A stretch of 64,000 bases of DNA, from contig JAWKRG010000011.1 in NCBI GenBank assembly GCA_041389725.1, forward strand, positions 187,001 to 251,000, given 5' to 3'. Origin of the DNA: Polyangiaceae bacterium. Lineage in GTDB: Bacteria > Myxococcota_A > Polyangia > Polyangiales > Polyangiaceae. The stretch's first letter is position 1. Each line of letters begins with the position of its first letter. Below the pieces are notes generated by a model. It was given only the letters and a program-made list of their open reading frames with translations. It made no database searches and was not told the DNA's origin. The position numbers and the translations under genes were made by a program. Positions 53,478 to 62,879 of this stretch are shown here, in pieces.

Positions 53478-54784
53478 GCGTGCGCGAATCCGCCGTGGAG
53501 TGGTGTGGAGTTGTGCCAACGCACTGGCGCACGACCCGGCTGAAGGCGACCGTTGCGAGTATCAAGAATGGGGTGTGGGGGGACGAGCCGGACGGCGAGA
53601 CCGATCTCCCATGCGTGCGTGTTGCCGACTTCGACAGGCAGCGGCTCTGCGTCGTCGATCCCATTCCGACTTGGCGCGCTGTTCCACTATCGAGCCGCAA
53701 GGGCCGAATGTTGTCACGGGGCGACCTCCTTCTTGAGAAATCCGGTGGAGGCGAGGGCCAGCCCGTAGGCACGGTCGTACTGTATGACTTGTCCGAGCCA
53801 GCTGTCTGCTCGAACTTCGTCGCGCGGGTGGAGGCTGCCGCCGACACCGATTCGAGCTTTCTGCGTTACCTGCACGCCTCGCTGTATGGCTTGCGAATAA
53901 CTACCAGGTCGATCAAACAGACGACGGGCATACAGAACCTCGATGGAGACGCATACCTTGCGGAGCGAATAGAGCTCCCTCCTCTGGTCGAACAACGCGC
54001 CATCGCCTCCTTCCTCGACCGCAAGACCGCCGCCATTGATGGGCTGATCGAGAAGAAGGAGCGGCTCATCGAGCTGCTTCAGGAGAAGCGCCAGGCCCTC
54101 ATCACCCAAGCCGTCACCAAAGGCCTCGACCCCACCGTGCCCATGAAAGACTCGGGCATCGAATGGCTGGGGGAGATTCCGGCGCACTGGGAGGTGACGC
54201 GATTCCGTCGGTTTTGCGCCCTGTCGCAGGGCCTTCAGATCCCTCGCGAAGAGCGCTTCAACGAGCCTGGACCGAGGCGAGCCCGATACATCACAGTTCA
54301 GTCGCTGAATGCGGGCGCGGATTTCAACGGATGGGAGTACATCGAAAATCCATCGGCACGAGTGCGCTGCACCTTCGACGACATTTTGATGGCAAGAACG
54401 GGCGCGACCGGAGAAGTGATCAGTGGCGTCGACGGCGCGTTCCACAACAACTTCTTCAAAGTCCAACTACAGGGCAGCTCGATGTCGAAAGAGTACGCAG
54501 TCGCCCTGCTGCGTTGCCCACGCGTAAAGGAACATTTGCTCATGCTGGCGGGAACCACAACCATCCCCGATCTCAATCATGACGAGTTTCTCGACACGCC
54601 AGTTGTCCTGCCGCCTGAATCCGAGCAAGACGCAATCGCTCGCCATGCCAAGAAGATAGAAGACGATTTCGAACTCCTTGTGCGGATGTCCGAGCATTCC
54701 ATCGGCGTCTTGCGCGAATACCGCCAAGCCCTCATCAGCGCCGCCGTCACCGGCAAGATCGACGTCAGCGAGCAGGCGGCATGA
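53474..54784 (+). CDS. hsdS: Type I restriction-modification specificity subunit HsdS
   Basis: A 436-residue subunit with two target-recognition domains and the two conserved spacer helices. The central one reads IASFLDRKTAAIDGLIEKKE followed by RLIELLQEKRQALITQAVTK, and a matching helix lies near the C terminus (EYRQALISAAVTGKIDV). Each half begins with a 'W-x-G-x-x-P-x-H-W' type motif (VEWCGVVPTHW and IEWLGEIPAHW). It starts at GTG 53474, overlapping the hsdM stop by four bases. It decides which DNA sequence the complex recognises; the bipartite target cannot be predicted here. Confidence 0.92.
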   Translation: MSVRESAVEWCGVVPTHWRTTRLKATVASIKNGVWGDEPDGETDLPCVRVADFDRQRLCVVDPIPTWRAVPLSSRKGRMLSRGDLLLEKSGGGEGQPVGTVVLYDLSEPAVCSNFVARVEAAADTDSSFLRYLHASLYGLRITTRSIKQTTGIQNLDGDAYLAERIELPPLVEQRAIASFLDRKTAAIDGLIEKKERLIELLQEKRQALITQAVTKGLDPTVPMKDSGIEWLGEIPAHWEVTRFRRFCALSQGLQIPREERFNEPGPRRARYITVQSLNAGADFNGWEYIENPSARVRCTFDDILMARTGATGEVISGVDGAFHNNFFKVQLQGSSMSKEYAVALLRCPRVKEHLLMLAGTTTIPDLNHDEFLDTPVVLPPESEQDAIARHAKKIEDDFELLVRMSEHSIGVLREYRQALISAAVTGKIDVSEQAA

Positions 54785-57132
54785 GCGAGGTCCACCGCAT
54801 TGACGGTCAGGCTCGAACCGTCCGCCAGCTTCTCGACGGCGCCCGCTACACCATCGACTTCTATCAGCGCGAATTCGCATGGCAGGAACGCCAAGTTCGT
54901 GAGCTCCTCGACGACCTGACCGGGAAGTTCCAGGACTTCTACGAAGAGGGGCACGAGCGAAACCAGGTTGCTTCCTACGGGCACTACTTTCTGGGCTCGG
55001 TCGTGATCAGCAACAAGCGCGCCCAGAAGTTCATCGTGGATGGGCAGCAGCGGCTAACCACGCTCTCGCTCTTGCTCATCTACTTGCACCACCTCCAGAA
55101 AGACCGCGAAGACAAGGTTCCCGTCGAGACGCTGATCTTCAGCTCGAAGTACGGGCAGCGCAGCTTCAACCTGGACGTGCAGGACCGCGTCGCCTGCATG
55201 GACAAGCTCTTCGCTGGCGAGACCTTCGACCCCGAAGGGGCCAACGAGTCGGTCCGCAACATTGCAGCGCGCTACCAGACCATCACGGAGCAGTTCCCCG
55301 AGGAAGTCGCGGAGCGAGCACTGCCCTTCTTCACGGACTGGCTTCTGGAGAACGTGCATCTGGTCGAAATCGAGGCGTACTCGGATGAAGACGCCTACAC
55401 GATTTTCGAGACGATGAACGACCGTGGCCTGTCCCTCAGCTTGCCGGAGATGCTGAAAGGCTACGTGCTGGCGAACATCCAGACCGAGGCGAAGCAGCGC
55501 GAGGTCAACACGCTCTGGAAGCAGCGCATGCAGCAACTCAAGGAGGTCGGGAACGAAGAGGACGTCGACTTCTTCAAGAACTGGCTGCGCGCCCGCCACG
55601 CGGAAACCATCCGGCCAGGCAACAAGGGCGCGGAGAACAGGGACTACGAGCGCATTGGTTCTGAGTTCCACCGCTGGGTTCGAGACCAGCGAGAGAAGCT
55701 GCAGCTGAACGCCAGCGACAGCTTCGTGCGCCTCGTCAGTCGTGACTTGGACTTCTACGCCCGGCAAACGCTGCGCATCCGCAGCGCGGCCTTCAAGCTC
55801 ACCGACGGCCTCGAGTCCATTCGCTACAACGAAGACCGGGGCTTCACCACGCAGACCCAGGTCCTACTGTCGGCGCTCTCCCCGGATGATTCCCCGGACG
55901 TCATCAAAGCGAAGCTCGCGGTCGTTTCCGACTACCTCGACATATGGTTCACCCGGCGCGTCTGGGGCTCTCGCTCCACGGCACAGCGTACCGTGCGCTA
56001 CGGGCTCTTCAATCTCTCCAAGGCCTTACGGGACAAGAGCGTGCCGGAGCTAGCGACGCACCTCCGGGGACTTTTGGACGAAGAGCAGGACACGTTCGCC
56101 AAGCATCCGGACTTGAGAGCGCACACCCAAAACTTTTATCAAGTGCGCCACATCCTGGCGCGACTCTCCCGCTGGGTGGATGAGCAATGTGGGGTCGCGT
56201 CGCACTACGAAGACTACACGGCCGGGGGCAAGGGCAAGCCGTTCGAGGTCGAGCACATTTGGCCGGACATGCACGACCGTTTCAGGGAGTGGTTCCCGCA
56301 CCCGAGTGACTTCGAGCGGGCCCGGAACCGCATCGGTGGGCTGGTGCTACTGCAGCAAGGCCACAATCAGAGCCTCGGCGCCCTGCCCTACGAAAAGAAG
56401 CGCGACGCCTACGTGGCGCACGGCCAGAGCCTGCTGACACGGAGCCTCCATCCCCTTGCTTACCGGAACAACCCGACGTTCAACGCGTTCATTGAGCGGA
56501 CCGGGTTGGAATTTCGACCGGTCGATCAATTCGACCCTGCGGGCCAGCAGGAGCGGCAGGAACTCTACCTCCGAATAGCGGAGTGGGTATGGAATCCCTC
56601 ACGTCTTGACCTGGACGGTGTGAAGCCCCCCACCCACGAGCCCTTGCTAGAGCCGGAGGAACAGAGTGAGCTCAAGGTCGAGAAGTCAGTGCGCTACGAG
56701 CTTCGAAAAGCGTTCTTCACCGAGCTGATCGAGCGGGCCAAAGCACAGGCTCAACCGCACGGACACCTTTCCCCGACCATGTACAGCTGGCTCGGCGCGC
56801 GTCAGGACGGGTTCTGGTGGAACTACGCCGTAACCCAGGACGCCACCCGAGTGTGCCTCGACATCTCCACATTCGGGCGAGAGAAGAACAAGGCACTCTT
56901 CGACCAGATCGCGGTCAAGAAGAAGGACATCGAGGCCGCGTTCGGAGGGAAGCTCGACTGGCTTCGAATGGACGACAAGAAGGGCAGTCAGATTTCGATG
57001 ACCCTGCCGGGCGGCTACGTCGACGAGACCCAGCGGACCAAAACAGTCACCACGGCCGTCCAGACGATGGCGAAATTCTACGCCGCCATCAGGGAGCACG
57101 CGCTCGGAGCGAAAAAGGCGGTAGGGTCGTGA
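54781..57132 (+). CDS. GmrSD-like DUF262-DUF1524 nuclease with DUF4268 end
   Basis: A 783-residue protein overlapping the hsdS stop (ATGA). The N-terminal DUF262 domain has the ParB/sulfiredoxin-like motifs YTIDFYQREFAW (about 23-34) and VDGQQRLTTLSLLL (about 85-98). A DUF1524 His-Me finger nuclease domain has EVEHIWPD (H492) and the following RNRIGGLVLLQQGHNQSL. The last 130 residues look like DUF4268 (FWWNYAVTQDATRVCLDIST, DIEAAFGGKLDWLRMDD). The first two domains are those of the modified-cytosine-dependent restriction enzyme GmrSD and of BrxU. It is likely a second nuclease that attacks DNA whose bases are modified to evade the type I enzyme. Confidence 0.88.
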   Translation: MSEVHRIDGQARTVRQLLDGARYTIDFYQREFAWQERQVRELLDDLTGKFQDFYEEGHERNQVASYGHYFLGSVVISNKRAQKFIVDGQQRLTTLSLLLIYLHHLQKDREDKVPVETLIFSSKYGQRSFNLDVQDRVACMDKLFAGETFDPEGANESVRNIAARYQTITEQFPEEVAERALPFFTDWLLENVHLVEIEAYSDEDAYTIFETMNDRGLSLSLPEMLKGYVLANIQTEAKQREVNTLWKQRMQQLKEVGNEEDVDFFKNWLRARHAETIRPGNKGAENRDYERIGSEFHRWVRDQREKLQLNASDSFVRLVSRDLDFYARQTLRIRSAAFKLTDGLESIRYNEDRGFTTQTQVLLSALSPDDSPDVIKAKLAVVSDYLDIWFTRRVWGSRSTAQRTVRYGLFNLSKALRDKSVPELATHLRGLLDEEQDTFAKHPDLRAHTQNFYQVRHILARLSRWVDEQCGVASHYEDYTAGGKGKPFEVEHIWPDMHDRFREWFPHPSDFERARNRIGGLVLLQQGHNQSLGALPYEKKRDAYVAHGQSLLTRSLHPLAYRNNPTFNAFIERTGLEFRPVDQFDPAGQQERQELYLRIAEWVWNPSRLDLDGVKPPTHEPLLEPEEQSELKVEKSVRYELRKAFFTELIERAKAQAQPHGHLSPTMYSWLGARQDGFWWNYAVTQDATRVCLDISTFGREKNKALFDQIAVKKKDIEAAFGGKLDWLRMDDKKGSQISMTLPGGYVDETQRTKTVTTAVQTMAKFYAAIREHALGAKKAVGS

Positions 57133-57157
57133 CGACCGCTATGGGGCCAGGTCCGAC

Positions 57158-58300
57158 ATGACGCGAGTGGACGTGAGTGCGAAGCTCCTGGAATGGGCAT
57201 GCGAGCGCTCGGGTTTAGAACTGGAGTTGCTCACGGACAAGTTCGCGAAGCTTCCCGAGTGGATTGAAGGAGAGTCTAGCCCGACCCTGAAGCAACTCGA
57301 ACGATTCGCGAAAGCGACCCGTACTCCTCTAGGTTACCTGTTCCTGCCCGAGCCTCCGGCTGAACAGATACCGCTTCCGGACCTTCGAACCGTGCGTCGA
57401 AAGCCACCACGGCCTAGCCCGGAGCTGCTGGACACGGTGTATGCCATGCAACACAGGCAATCGTGGCTTCGGGAAATGCTCCTTGAGGACGGAGCTGAAC
57501 CGCTATCGTTCGTGGGCAGCGCAACGCTATCCGACGACCCTCAGGCAATCGGCACTGAAATGCGGCGCCTGCTGGGACTCGACGACGGTTGGGCGGACGC
57601 AGCCACGTCCTGGCAGCAAGCGGTATCGGAGCTGCGGCGTCAAATTGAGGGACTCGGCATCATGGCGGTGATCAACGGCGTGGTTGGGAACAACACGCAT
57701 CGGTCGCTCAGCGTCGATGAATTTCGGGGGTTTGCGATCAGCGATCCCGTTGCGCCTCTGGTGTTCGTGAACGGTGCAGACGCGAAGTCCGCTCAGATGT
57801 TCACGCTGGCCCACGAAGTGGCCCACATCTGGCTTGGCGCAGCAGCACTCTCCGGCTTCGAAAGCATCTTCCCCGGTGGTAGTGACGTGGAGACCTGGTG
57901 CGACAAGGCCGCTGCGGAGTTTCTCGTGCCGGCTCGGACACTCAAGCAGCGCTGGCCCGACGCTAGGCGCGCCGACAGCCCATTCGAGGCACTCGCGAGG
58001 CAATTCAAAGTCAGCCCCATCGTGGCGGCACGTCGCGCACTCGACCTTCGACTCGTCGACCGAACTGCGTTCTTCACATTCTACAACGCGTACATGGTGC
58101 GCGAAGCCAGCGGCAGGCCGCGCAGTGGGGGCGGTGATTTCTACAACAATCAGAATACGCGCGTCGGTCAGTATTTCGCTGGGTACGTGATCCGGGCAGC
58201 GATGGAGGGCCGCATCGGGTTCAAAGAGGCATACGACCTGACCGGTCTGCGCGGTGGCGCGTTTCAAGAATACGCGCACCGGTTGGGGGTCGACATCTGA
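57158..58300 (+). CDS. XRE-ImmA/IrrE metallopeptidase-type antitoxin
   Basis: A 380-residue protein. The first about 70 residues are a helix-turn-helix domain of XRE type (LLTDKFAKLPEWIEGESSPT then TLKQLERFAKATRTPLGYLF). The middle holds the zinc-peptidase motif TLAHEVAHIWL, H219-E220-x-x-H223, typical of ImmA/IrrE (COG2856), followed by EFLVPARTLKQRW. The C terminus continues with helices. This fused form usually partners a DUF4411 PIN-like toxin, and exactly such a gene follows with a one-base overlap. It should therefore act as antitoxin and repressor. It sits 25 nt after the GmrSD-like gene. Confidence 0.88.
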   Translation: MTRVDVSAKLLEWACERSGLELELLTDKFAKLPEWIEGESSPTLKQLERFAKATRTPLGYLFLPEPPAEQIPLPDLRTVRRKPPRPSPELLDTVYAMQHRQSWLREMLLEDGAEPLSFVGSATLSDDPQAIGTEMRRLLGLDDGWADAATSWQQAVSELRRQIEGLGIMAVINGVVGNNTHRSLSVDEFRGFAISDPVAPLVFVNGADAKSAQMFTLAHEVAHIWLGAAALSGFESIFPGGSDVETWCDKAAAEFLVPARTLKQRWPDARRADSPFEALARQFKVSPIVAARRALDLRLVDRTAFFTFYNAYMVREASGRPRSGGGDFYNNQNTRVGQYFAGYVIRAAMEGRIGFKEAYDLTGLRGGAFQEYAHRLGVDI

Positions 58301-58824
58301 TGCCGACCTCGAAGTTGTTTCTGGTCGACTCGGATGTCTTCATCACGGCGAAGAATCGGTACTATGCCTTCGACCTGTGCCCAGGGTTCTGGAAGAGCGT
58401 GATTCGACGGCACGCGGATGGTGGAGTCGGAAGCATCGACCGGGTCAGAGCCGAACTTCTTGCAGGGCGAAAAACCGAAGATCTGGTCCTGTGGGTGAAG
58501 TCGGAAGTCCCAGCCACATTTTTCTTCGATGCCGATCAGGACGAAGTCGTCGAGAAGTTCGAAGAGATCATGCTCTGGGTCCAGCGCAGTCCTCAATTCA
58601 CCGATGGTGCGAAGGCAAAGTTCGCGACCGCCGCTGACGGATGGTTGGTCGCGTATGCAGCCACCCACGCGGGCGCGGTGGTGACGAATGAGCAGTCTGC
58701 CCCGAACTCGCGCAACAACATCAAATTGCCCGACGTCTGCGATCAGTTCGGCGTGGCTCGCGCGGACACGTTTGAAATGCTCCGCACGCTTGTAGTGCGC
58801 TTCGATTGGAATGAGCCTCAATGA
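58300..58824 (+). CDS. DUF4411 PIN-like toxin
   Basis: A 174-residue protein. The start ATG shares its A with the stop of the antitoxin gene. It has the PIN-type acidic residues: FLVDSDVFITAKN at the N terminus (first Asp pair), DRVRAELLAG (Glu), FATAADGWLVAYA (Asp) and VVTNEQSAP. The pattern FDLCPGFWKSV after the first motif is typical of DUF4411. PIN-domain toxins are metal-dependent RNases. It overlaps hsdR by four bases, so the pair is embedded in the restriction operon. Confidence 0.85.
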   Translation: MPTSKLFLVDSDVFITAKNRYYAFDLCPGFWKSVIRRHADGGVGSIDRVRAELLAGRKTEDLVLWVKSEVPATFFFDADQDEVVEKFEEIMLWVQRSPQFTDGAKAKFATAADGWLVAYAATHAGAVVTNEQSAPNSRNNIKLPDVCDQFGVARADTFEMLRTLVVRFDWNEPQ

Positions 58825-61802
58825 CAGCAAACCACACGGAGCGCGCGTTTGAGGACGCCATCGAGGCCCATCTCGTTGATCACGGCGGCTGGCAAAGGGG
58901 CGACGCCGCCGACTTCAGCCCGGAGCTGGCGCTGGAGCGGAAGCACGTCTTCGCGTTCATCGAAGCGACCCAGCCCGACCTGTGGGCGGAGTTGAAGAAA
59001 CAGCACGGCAGCAGTCTCGAGCAGACACTGCTGGACTGGCTCACGAAAGCCCTCGACCAGCGCGGAACGCTGGACGTGCTCAGGCACGGGTTCAAATTCT
59101 ACGGCAAGAAGATCCATCTCGCCTACTTCAAGCCCGCCCACAGCCTGAACCCCGACGTGCTGGCGCTCTACGAGGAGAATCGCCTGGTCGTGACGCGGCA
59201 GGTGAAGTTCAACCCGGCGTCCGAGGAGAGCATCGACATGCTCCTCAGCCTGAACGGGCTGCCGGTAGCGACCGTTGAGCTGAAAAACCCGCTGACGCAT
59301 CAGACCGTCGAGCACGCGAAGCGCCAGTACAAGAAGCGGGACCAGAAGCTCAAGCTCTTTCAATTCAAGAAGCGAGCGCTCGTTCACTTCGCGGTCGATC
59401 CGGATCTGGTGTCCATGACCACCCGTTTGTCGGGGAATCAAACCAGCTTTCTGCCGTTCAACCGGGGCGACAGCGGTGGCGCGGGCAACCCTCAGAACCC
59501 AGACGGTTACCGCACGGCCTACCTCTGGGAAGAGGTGTGGCAACGGGACAGCTTCCTGGACGTCGTCGGGCGGTTCATCCACTTGTTGACGGAAGAGAAG
59601 TGGATCGACGGAAAGCGCACCACCAAAGAGACGATGGTCTTCCCTCGGTACCACCAACTGGACGTCGTGCGAAAGCTCGAAGCGGCCAGCCGGAGTGACG
59701 GTGCCGGGGCGAGCTACCTGGTTCAGCACTCCGCCGGCAGCGGCAAGAGCAACTCCATCGCCTGGCTCGCCCATCGACTGAGTGAGCTCCACGACGGCGA
59801 AGACAAGAAGGTCTTCGACTCTGTGGTGGTCGTTACCGACCGACGCGTGCTCGACCGGCAGCTCCAGGACACGATCTACCAGTTCGAGCACAAGCAGGGC
59901 GTGGTCGAGCCCATCGACAGCGATTCGGGCCAGCTGGCGGCGGCACTCGCCAAAGGCACGCCCATCGTCATCACCACGCTGCAGAAGTTCCCCTTCGTCA
60001 CGGGGAAGATCGGGGAGCTGCCGAATCGGCGCTACGCGGTGATCGTGGACGAAGCCCACAGCTCCCAGACCGGCGAGGCCGCGCGGGGGATGAAGGAAGT
60101 GCTCGCCCCGAAGACACTGGAAGAGGCCGAACAGACCGACCCGGCCGACGAGGATTACGAGGATCGCATTCTCGAGGTCATGGCCTCGCGCGGCAAGCAG
60201 CCGAACCTGAGCTTCTTCGCGTTCACTGCCACGCCCAAAGCCAAGACCCTAGAGCTGTTCGGAACACCCGACACCGAGGGCATGCCTCGGCCGTTTCACC
60301 TGTACTCGATGCGCCAGGCCATCGAGGAGGGATTCATCCTCGACGTCTTGAGGCACTACACGACGTACAAGACGTTCTATCGGTTGGCGAAGCAGATCGA
60401 CGAGGACCCGGAGGTTCCGAAACGCCAGGCAGCCCGGTCGCTCGCCCGTTTCATGAGCCTGCACCCCCACAACGTGGCGCAGAAGACCGAGGTCATGGTC
60501 GAGCACTTCCTTCAGAGAGTGCGGCACAAGATCGACGGCCGGGCGAAGGCAATGGTCGTCACCAGCTCTCGCCTCCACGCGGTGCGCTACAAGCAGTCGT
60601 TCGACAAGTACATCCGGGAGCACGGCTACCAAGAGCTGCTCCGCGCGCTGGTTGCTTTCTCTGGGACCGTGCGGGACCCCGACAGCGGCCTTGAGTTCAC
60701 CGAGCCCGGCATGAACGAAGGCATCAGCGAGAAGCAGCTCCGGGAGCGCTTCGCCACGGACGAGTTCCAGGTCTTGCTCGTAGCCAACAAGTACCAGACC
60801 GGGTTTGACCAGCCGCTCCTGCACACGATGTACGTGGACAAGCGCCTCTCGGGCGTGCAAGCGGTCCAGACACTGTCGCGCCTCAACCGCATCCATCCCG
60901 GCAAGACCGACACATTCGTTCTGGACTTCGTGAACGACGCTGACGAAATCGAGCGGTCGTTCCAGCCGTACTACGAAGGCACCACCGTCTCCGAGCGCGC
61001 GGACCCGCAGGAGCTGTACCGCCTGCAGCACGAACTCGATGCAGCCCAGATCTATCTGGGCTCTGAGGTCGACGGCTTCTGCCGCTACTTCTACGCCCCG
61101 AAGCACCGGCAGACAGTCCGAGACCAGGCGGAGATGAATCACTTCCTCGACCCCGGCGTGGACCGTTTCAAGGCGCTCGACGCCGATCCGCAAGACGACT
61201 TCCGGGGCAAGCTAACGGCGTTCGTCCGGCTGTACGCGTTCTTGTCCCAGGTGATGCCCTTCGCGGACCAAGACCTGGAGAAGCGCTATTCCTTCGGCCG
61301 CTACTTGCTGACGAAGCTCGGTCCCCCGCAGAAGTCCGGTGTGATCGACATCGACGACGACGTTGCCCTTCGGTACTACCGCCTCCAGAAGGTTCGCGAA
61401 GGAAGCATCGTGCTCACCGTAGCCGACGGGGGCGTGGTGAAAGGCCTGACCGACGTCGGGACGCGAGCGGCCACCGACGAGAAGGCCAAGCTCTCGGAAA
61501 TCATCGAGGTGCTCAACGATCGTTTTGGCACCGACTTCACCAAGGCCGACCAGCTGTTCTTCGACCAAGTCATCGAAGAAGCTAAGGCAGATGGCGAAAT
61601 GGTCCAACAGGCGCACGCCAACGACCTCGACAATTTCTCACTGGCCGCCAAGCAAAAGGTCCAAGATTTGATGATCGCCCGGCTTGAGGACAACGAGGAC
61701 ATCGTGACCAAGTACTTGAACGAAGTAGAGTTCAGGAACGCAGCGTTTGGGGAGCTGGTGAAGAGGATTTATGAGGAAGTCAGGGGAAAGCTAGGCGAAT
61801 GA
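58821..61802 (+). CDS. hsdR: Type I restriction enzyme HsdR, motor and nuclease subunit
   Basis: A 993-residue subunit. The N-terminal nuclease domain has the D-ExK site (LNPDVLALYEENRLVVTRQV, then PVATVELKNPLTH). The SF2 translocase has Walker A HSAGSGKSNSI (about 304-312), DEAH box VIVDEAHSSQTGE (about 409), motif III FFAFTATPKAKTL, LLVANKYQTGFDQPLLHTMY and motif VI VQTLSRLNRIHPGK. The C-terminal helical domain ends with LVKRIYEEVRGKLG. No lesion is seen. It needs HsdM and HsdS to work, so the hsdM frameshift would leave it idle, if real. Confidence 0.95.
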   Translation: MTANHTERAFEDAIEAHLVDHGGWQRGDAADFSPELALERKHVFAFIEATQPDLWAELKKQHGSSLEQTLLDWLTKALDQRGTLDVLRHGFKFYGKKIHLAYFKPAHSLNPDVLALYEENRLVVTRQVKFNPASEESIDMLLSLNGLPVATVELKNPLTHQTVEHAKRQYKKRDQKLKLFQFKKRALVHFAVDPDLVSMTTRLSGNQTSFLPFNRGDSGGAGNPQNPDGYRTAYLWEEVWQRDSFLDVVGRFIHLLTEEKWIDGKRTTKETMVFPRYHQLDVVRKLEAASRSDGAGASYLVQHSAGSGKSNSIAWLAHRLSELHDGEDKKVFDSVVVVTDRRVLDRQLQDTIYQFEHKQGVVEPIDSDSGQLAAALAKGTPIVITTLQKFPFVTGKIGELPNRRYAVIVDEAHSSQTGEAARGMKEVLAPKTLEEAEQTDPADEDYEDRILEVMASRGKQPNLSFFAFTATPKAKTLELFGTPDTEGMPRPFHLYSMRQAIEEGFILDVLRHYTTYKTFYRLAKQIDEDPEVPKRQAARSLARFMSLHPHNVAQKTEVMVEHFLQRVRHKIDGRAKAMVVTSSRLHAVRYKQSFDKYIREHGYQELLRALVAFSGTVRDPDSGLEFTEPGMNEGISEKQLRERFATDEFQVLLVANKYQTGFDQPLLHTMYVDKRLSGVQAVQTLSRLNRIHPGKTDTFVLDFVNDADEIERSFQPYYEGTTVSERADPQELYRLQHELDAAQIYLGSEVDGFCRYFYAPKHRQTVRDQAEMNHFLDPGVDRFKALDADPQDDFRGKLTAFVRLYAFLSQVMPFADQDLEKRYSFGRYLLTKLGPPQKSGVIDIDDDVALRYYRLQKVREGSIVLTVADGGVVKGLTDVGTRAATDEKAKLSEIIEVLNDRFGTDFTKADQLFFDQVIEEAKADGEMVQQAHANDLDNFSLAAKQKVQDLMIARLEDNEDIVTKYLNEVEFRNAAFGELVKRIYEEVRGKLGE

Positions 61803-61865
61803 GCGCACGCGTGATCGAAGCACGATCGCGGTCTCTGGGCTACGTCCCACCCGAGGTTGCTGGTC

Positions 61866-62768
61866 GTGAGTGATTCCCCGGACAGAGCACTGCTCACGCA
61901 TTCTGACGCGACCGCAATCGCCAACGCCGCTTTCGTCGAATGTGAGGACGTCCGGAACTTCCTCGCTAGGCACGTAAGGCCACTCATCGAGCGGCCGGAG
62001 CGGAGCGAGGAAGGCGCTAGCGCCGATGCAACGGTGCACGGGGCGCTTCTACGTGTTCTCGCGTGGATGTTTACACTCGGCAAGCTAGACGACCCGATGC
62101 ATTTTCAAGCTGACTTGGCGGCAGTGCGCGCGATCTTCGAGATCGCCGTGGATCTTTCTTTGCTGCAGCATGACCCAGCGCACCACCAGTCCGCCCAAAT
62201 TGTGATTTGGGAACGCTCTGCGAAGCTCGCGCTCGCTGAAAAGACCAGAGAGTACTACGAGCGCACCGGCGCTGACATCGACCCCAGCCACACCGAGCGT
62301 CTACGATTCGCTCGAGTCAACGGCCCTGAGATCCGGCGGCAACGCAGAGAAACGTGGCCCAATCGGCGCAAACCAGAGCAACACCCGAGCAGGTGGACAG
62401 GTCGAACCCTTCGCGATGACGCCCACCGAGCCGAGGCGCTCGGAGGCTACGGCTTTGCGGCGTTCTATGATCTTCGCTACGCCGAATGGTGCTGGGGCAC
62501 CCACGGGTCCGGCCTCGCGTCGGTTCGAGCGATTTCACCGGAGACTTTTCCAGCGATAGCCGCGTTCTCGCTTCGAGAGGCTGCACAGCTGGGCCTGGTG
62601 GCAGGACGGCTCGTGCTCGAATACTCCGGCCTATGGGACGCCGTGATGGCGGTGCGCTTCGAGCATCTTGAGAAAGATATTGAAGAGAACCGAATACGCG
62701 CTTTCGCGACGCAGAAGGGGTACCTACCGCGCCCGACGGGCCCAGGTCGACGCGGCGGCGCAAGGTGA
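61866..62768 (+). CDS. Helical protein of unknown function (possibly DUF5677-like)
   Basis: About 300 residues, mostly helical. GTG 61866 with gagg 9 nt upstream is favoured; the frame opens at TTG 61857. Recognisable pieces are MHFQADLAAVRAIFEIAVDL, YYERTGADIDPS and AEWCWGTHGSGLASVRAISP. This order resembles DUF5677-type proteins, which are HEPN-like helical folds, but the similarity is by eye. It begins 63 nt after hsdR and ends before the HD gene. A defence-associated role is inferred only from position. Confidence 0.5.
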   Translation: MSDSPDRALLTHSDATAIANAAFVECEDVRNFLARHVRPLIERPERSEEGASADATVHGALLRVLAWMFTLGKLDDPMHFQADLAAVRAIFEIAVDLSLLQHDPAHHQSAQIVIWERSAKLALAEKTREYYERTGADIDPSHTERLRFARVNGPEIRRQRRETWPNRRKPEQHPSRWTGRTLRDDAHRAEALGGYGFAAFYDLRYAEWCWGTHGSGLASVRAISPETFPAIAAFSLREAAQLGLVAGRLVLEYSGLWDAVMAVRFEHLEKDIEENRIRAFATQKGYLPRPTGPGRRGGAR

Positions 62769-62879
62769 CCGCATCCCGCGCGCTTCACCAAATACCCGCG
62801 GGTTTGGATGCCCGATCACAAGCTGGTCACCTTTTCTGACGGACCGGTCCTTTCATGGTTTAGTTTGCAGAGGGGAAAG

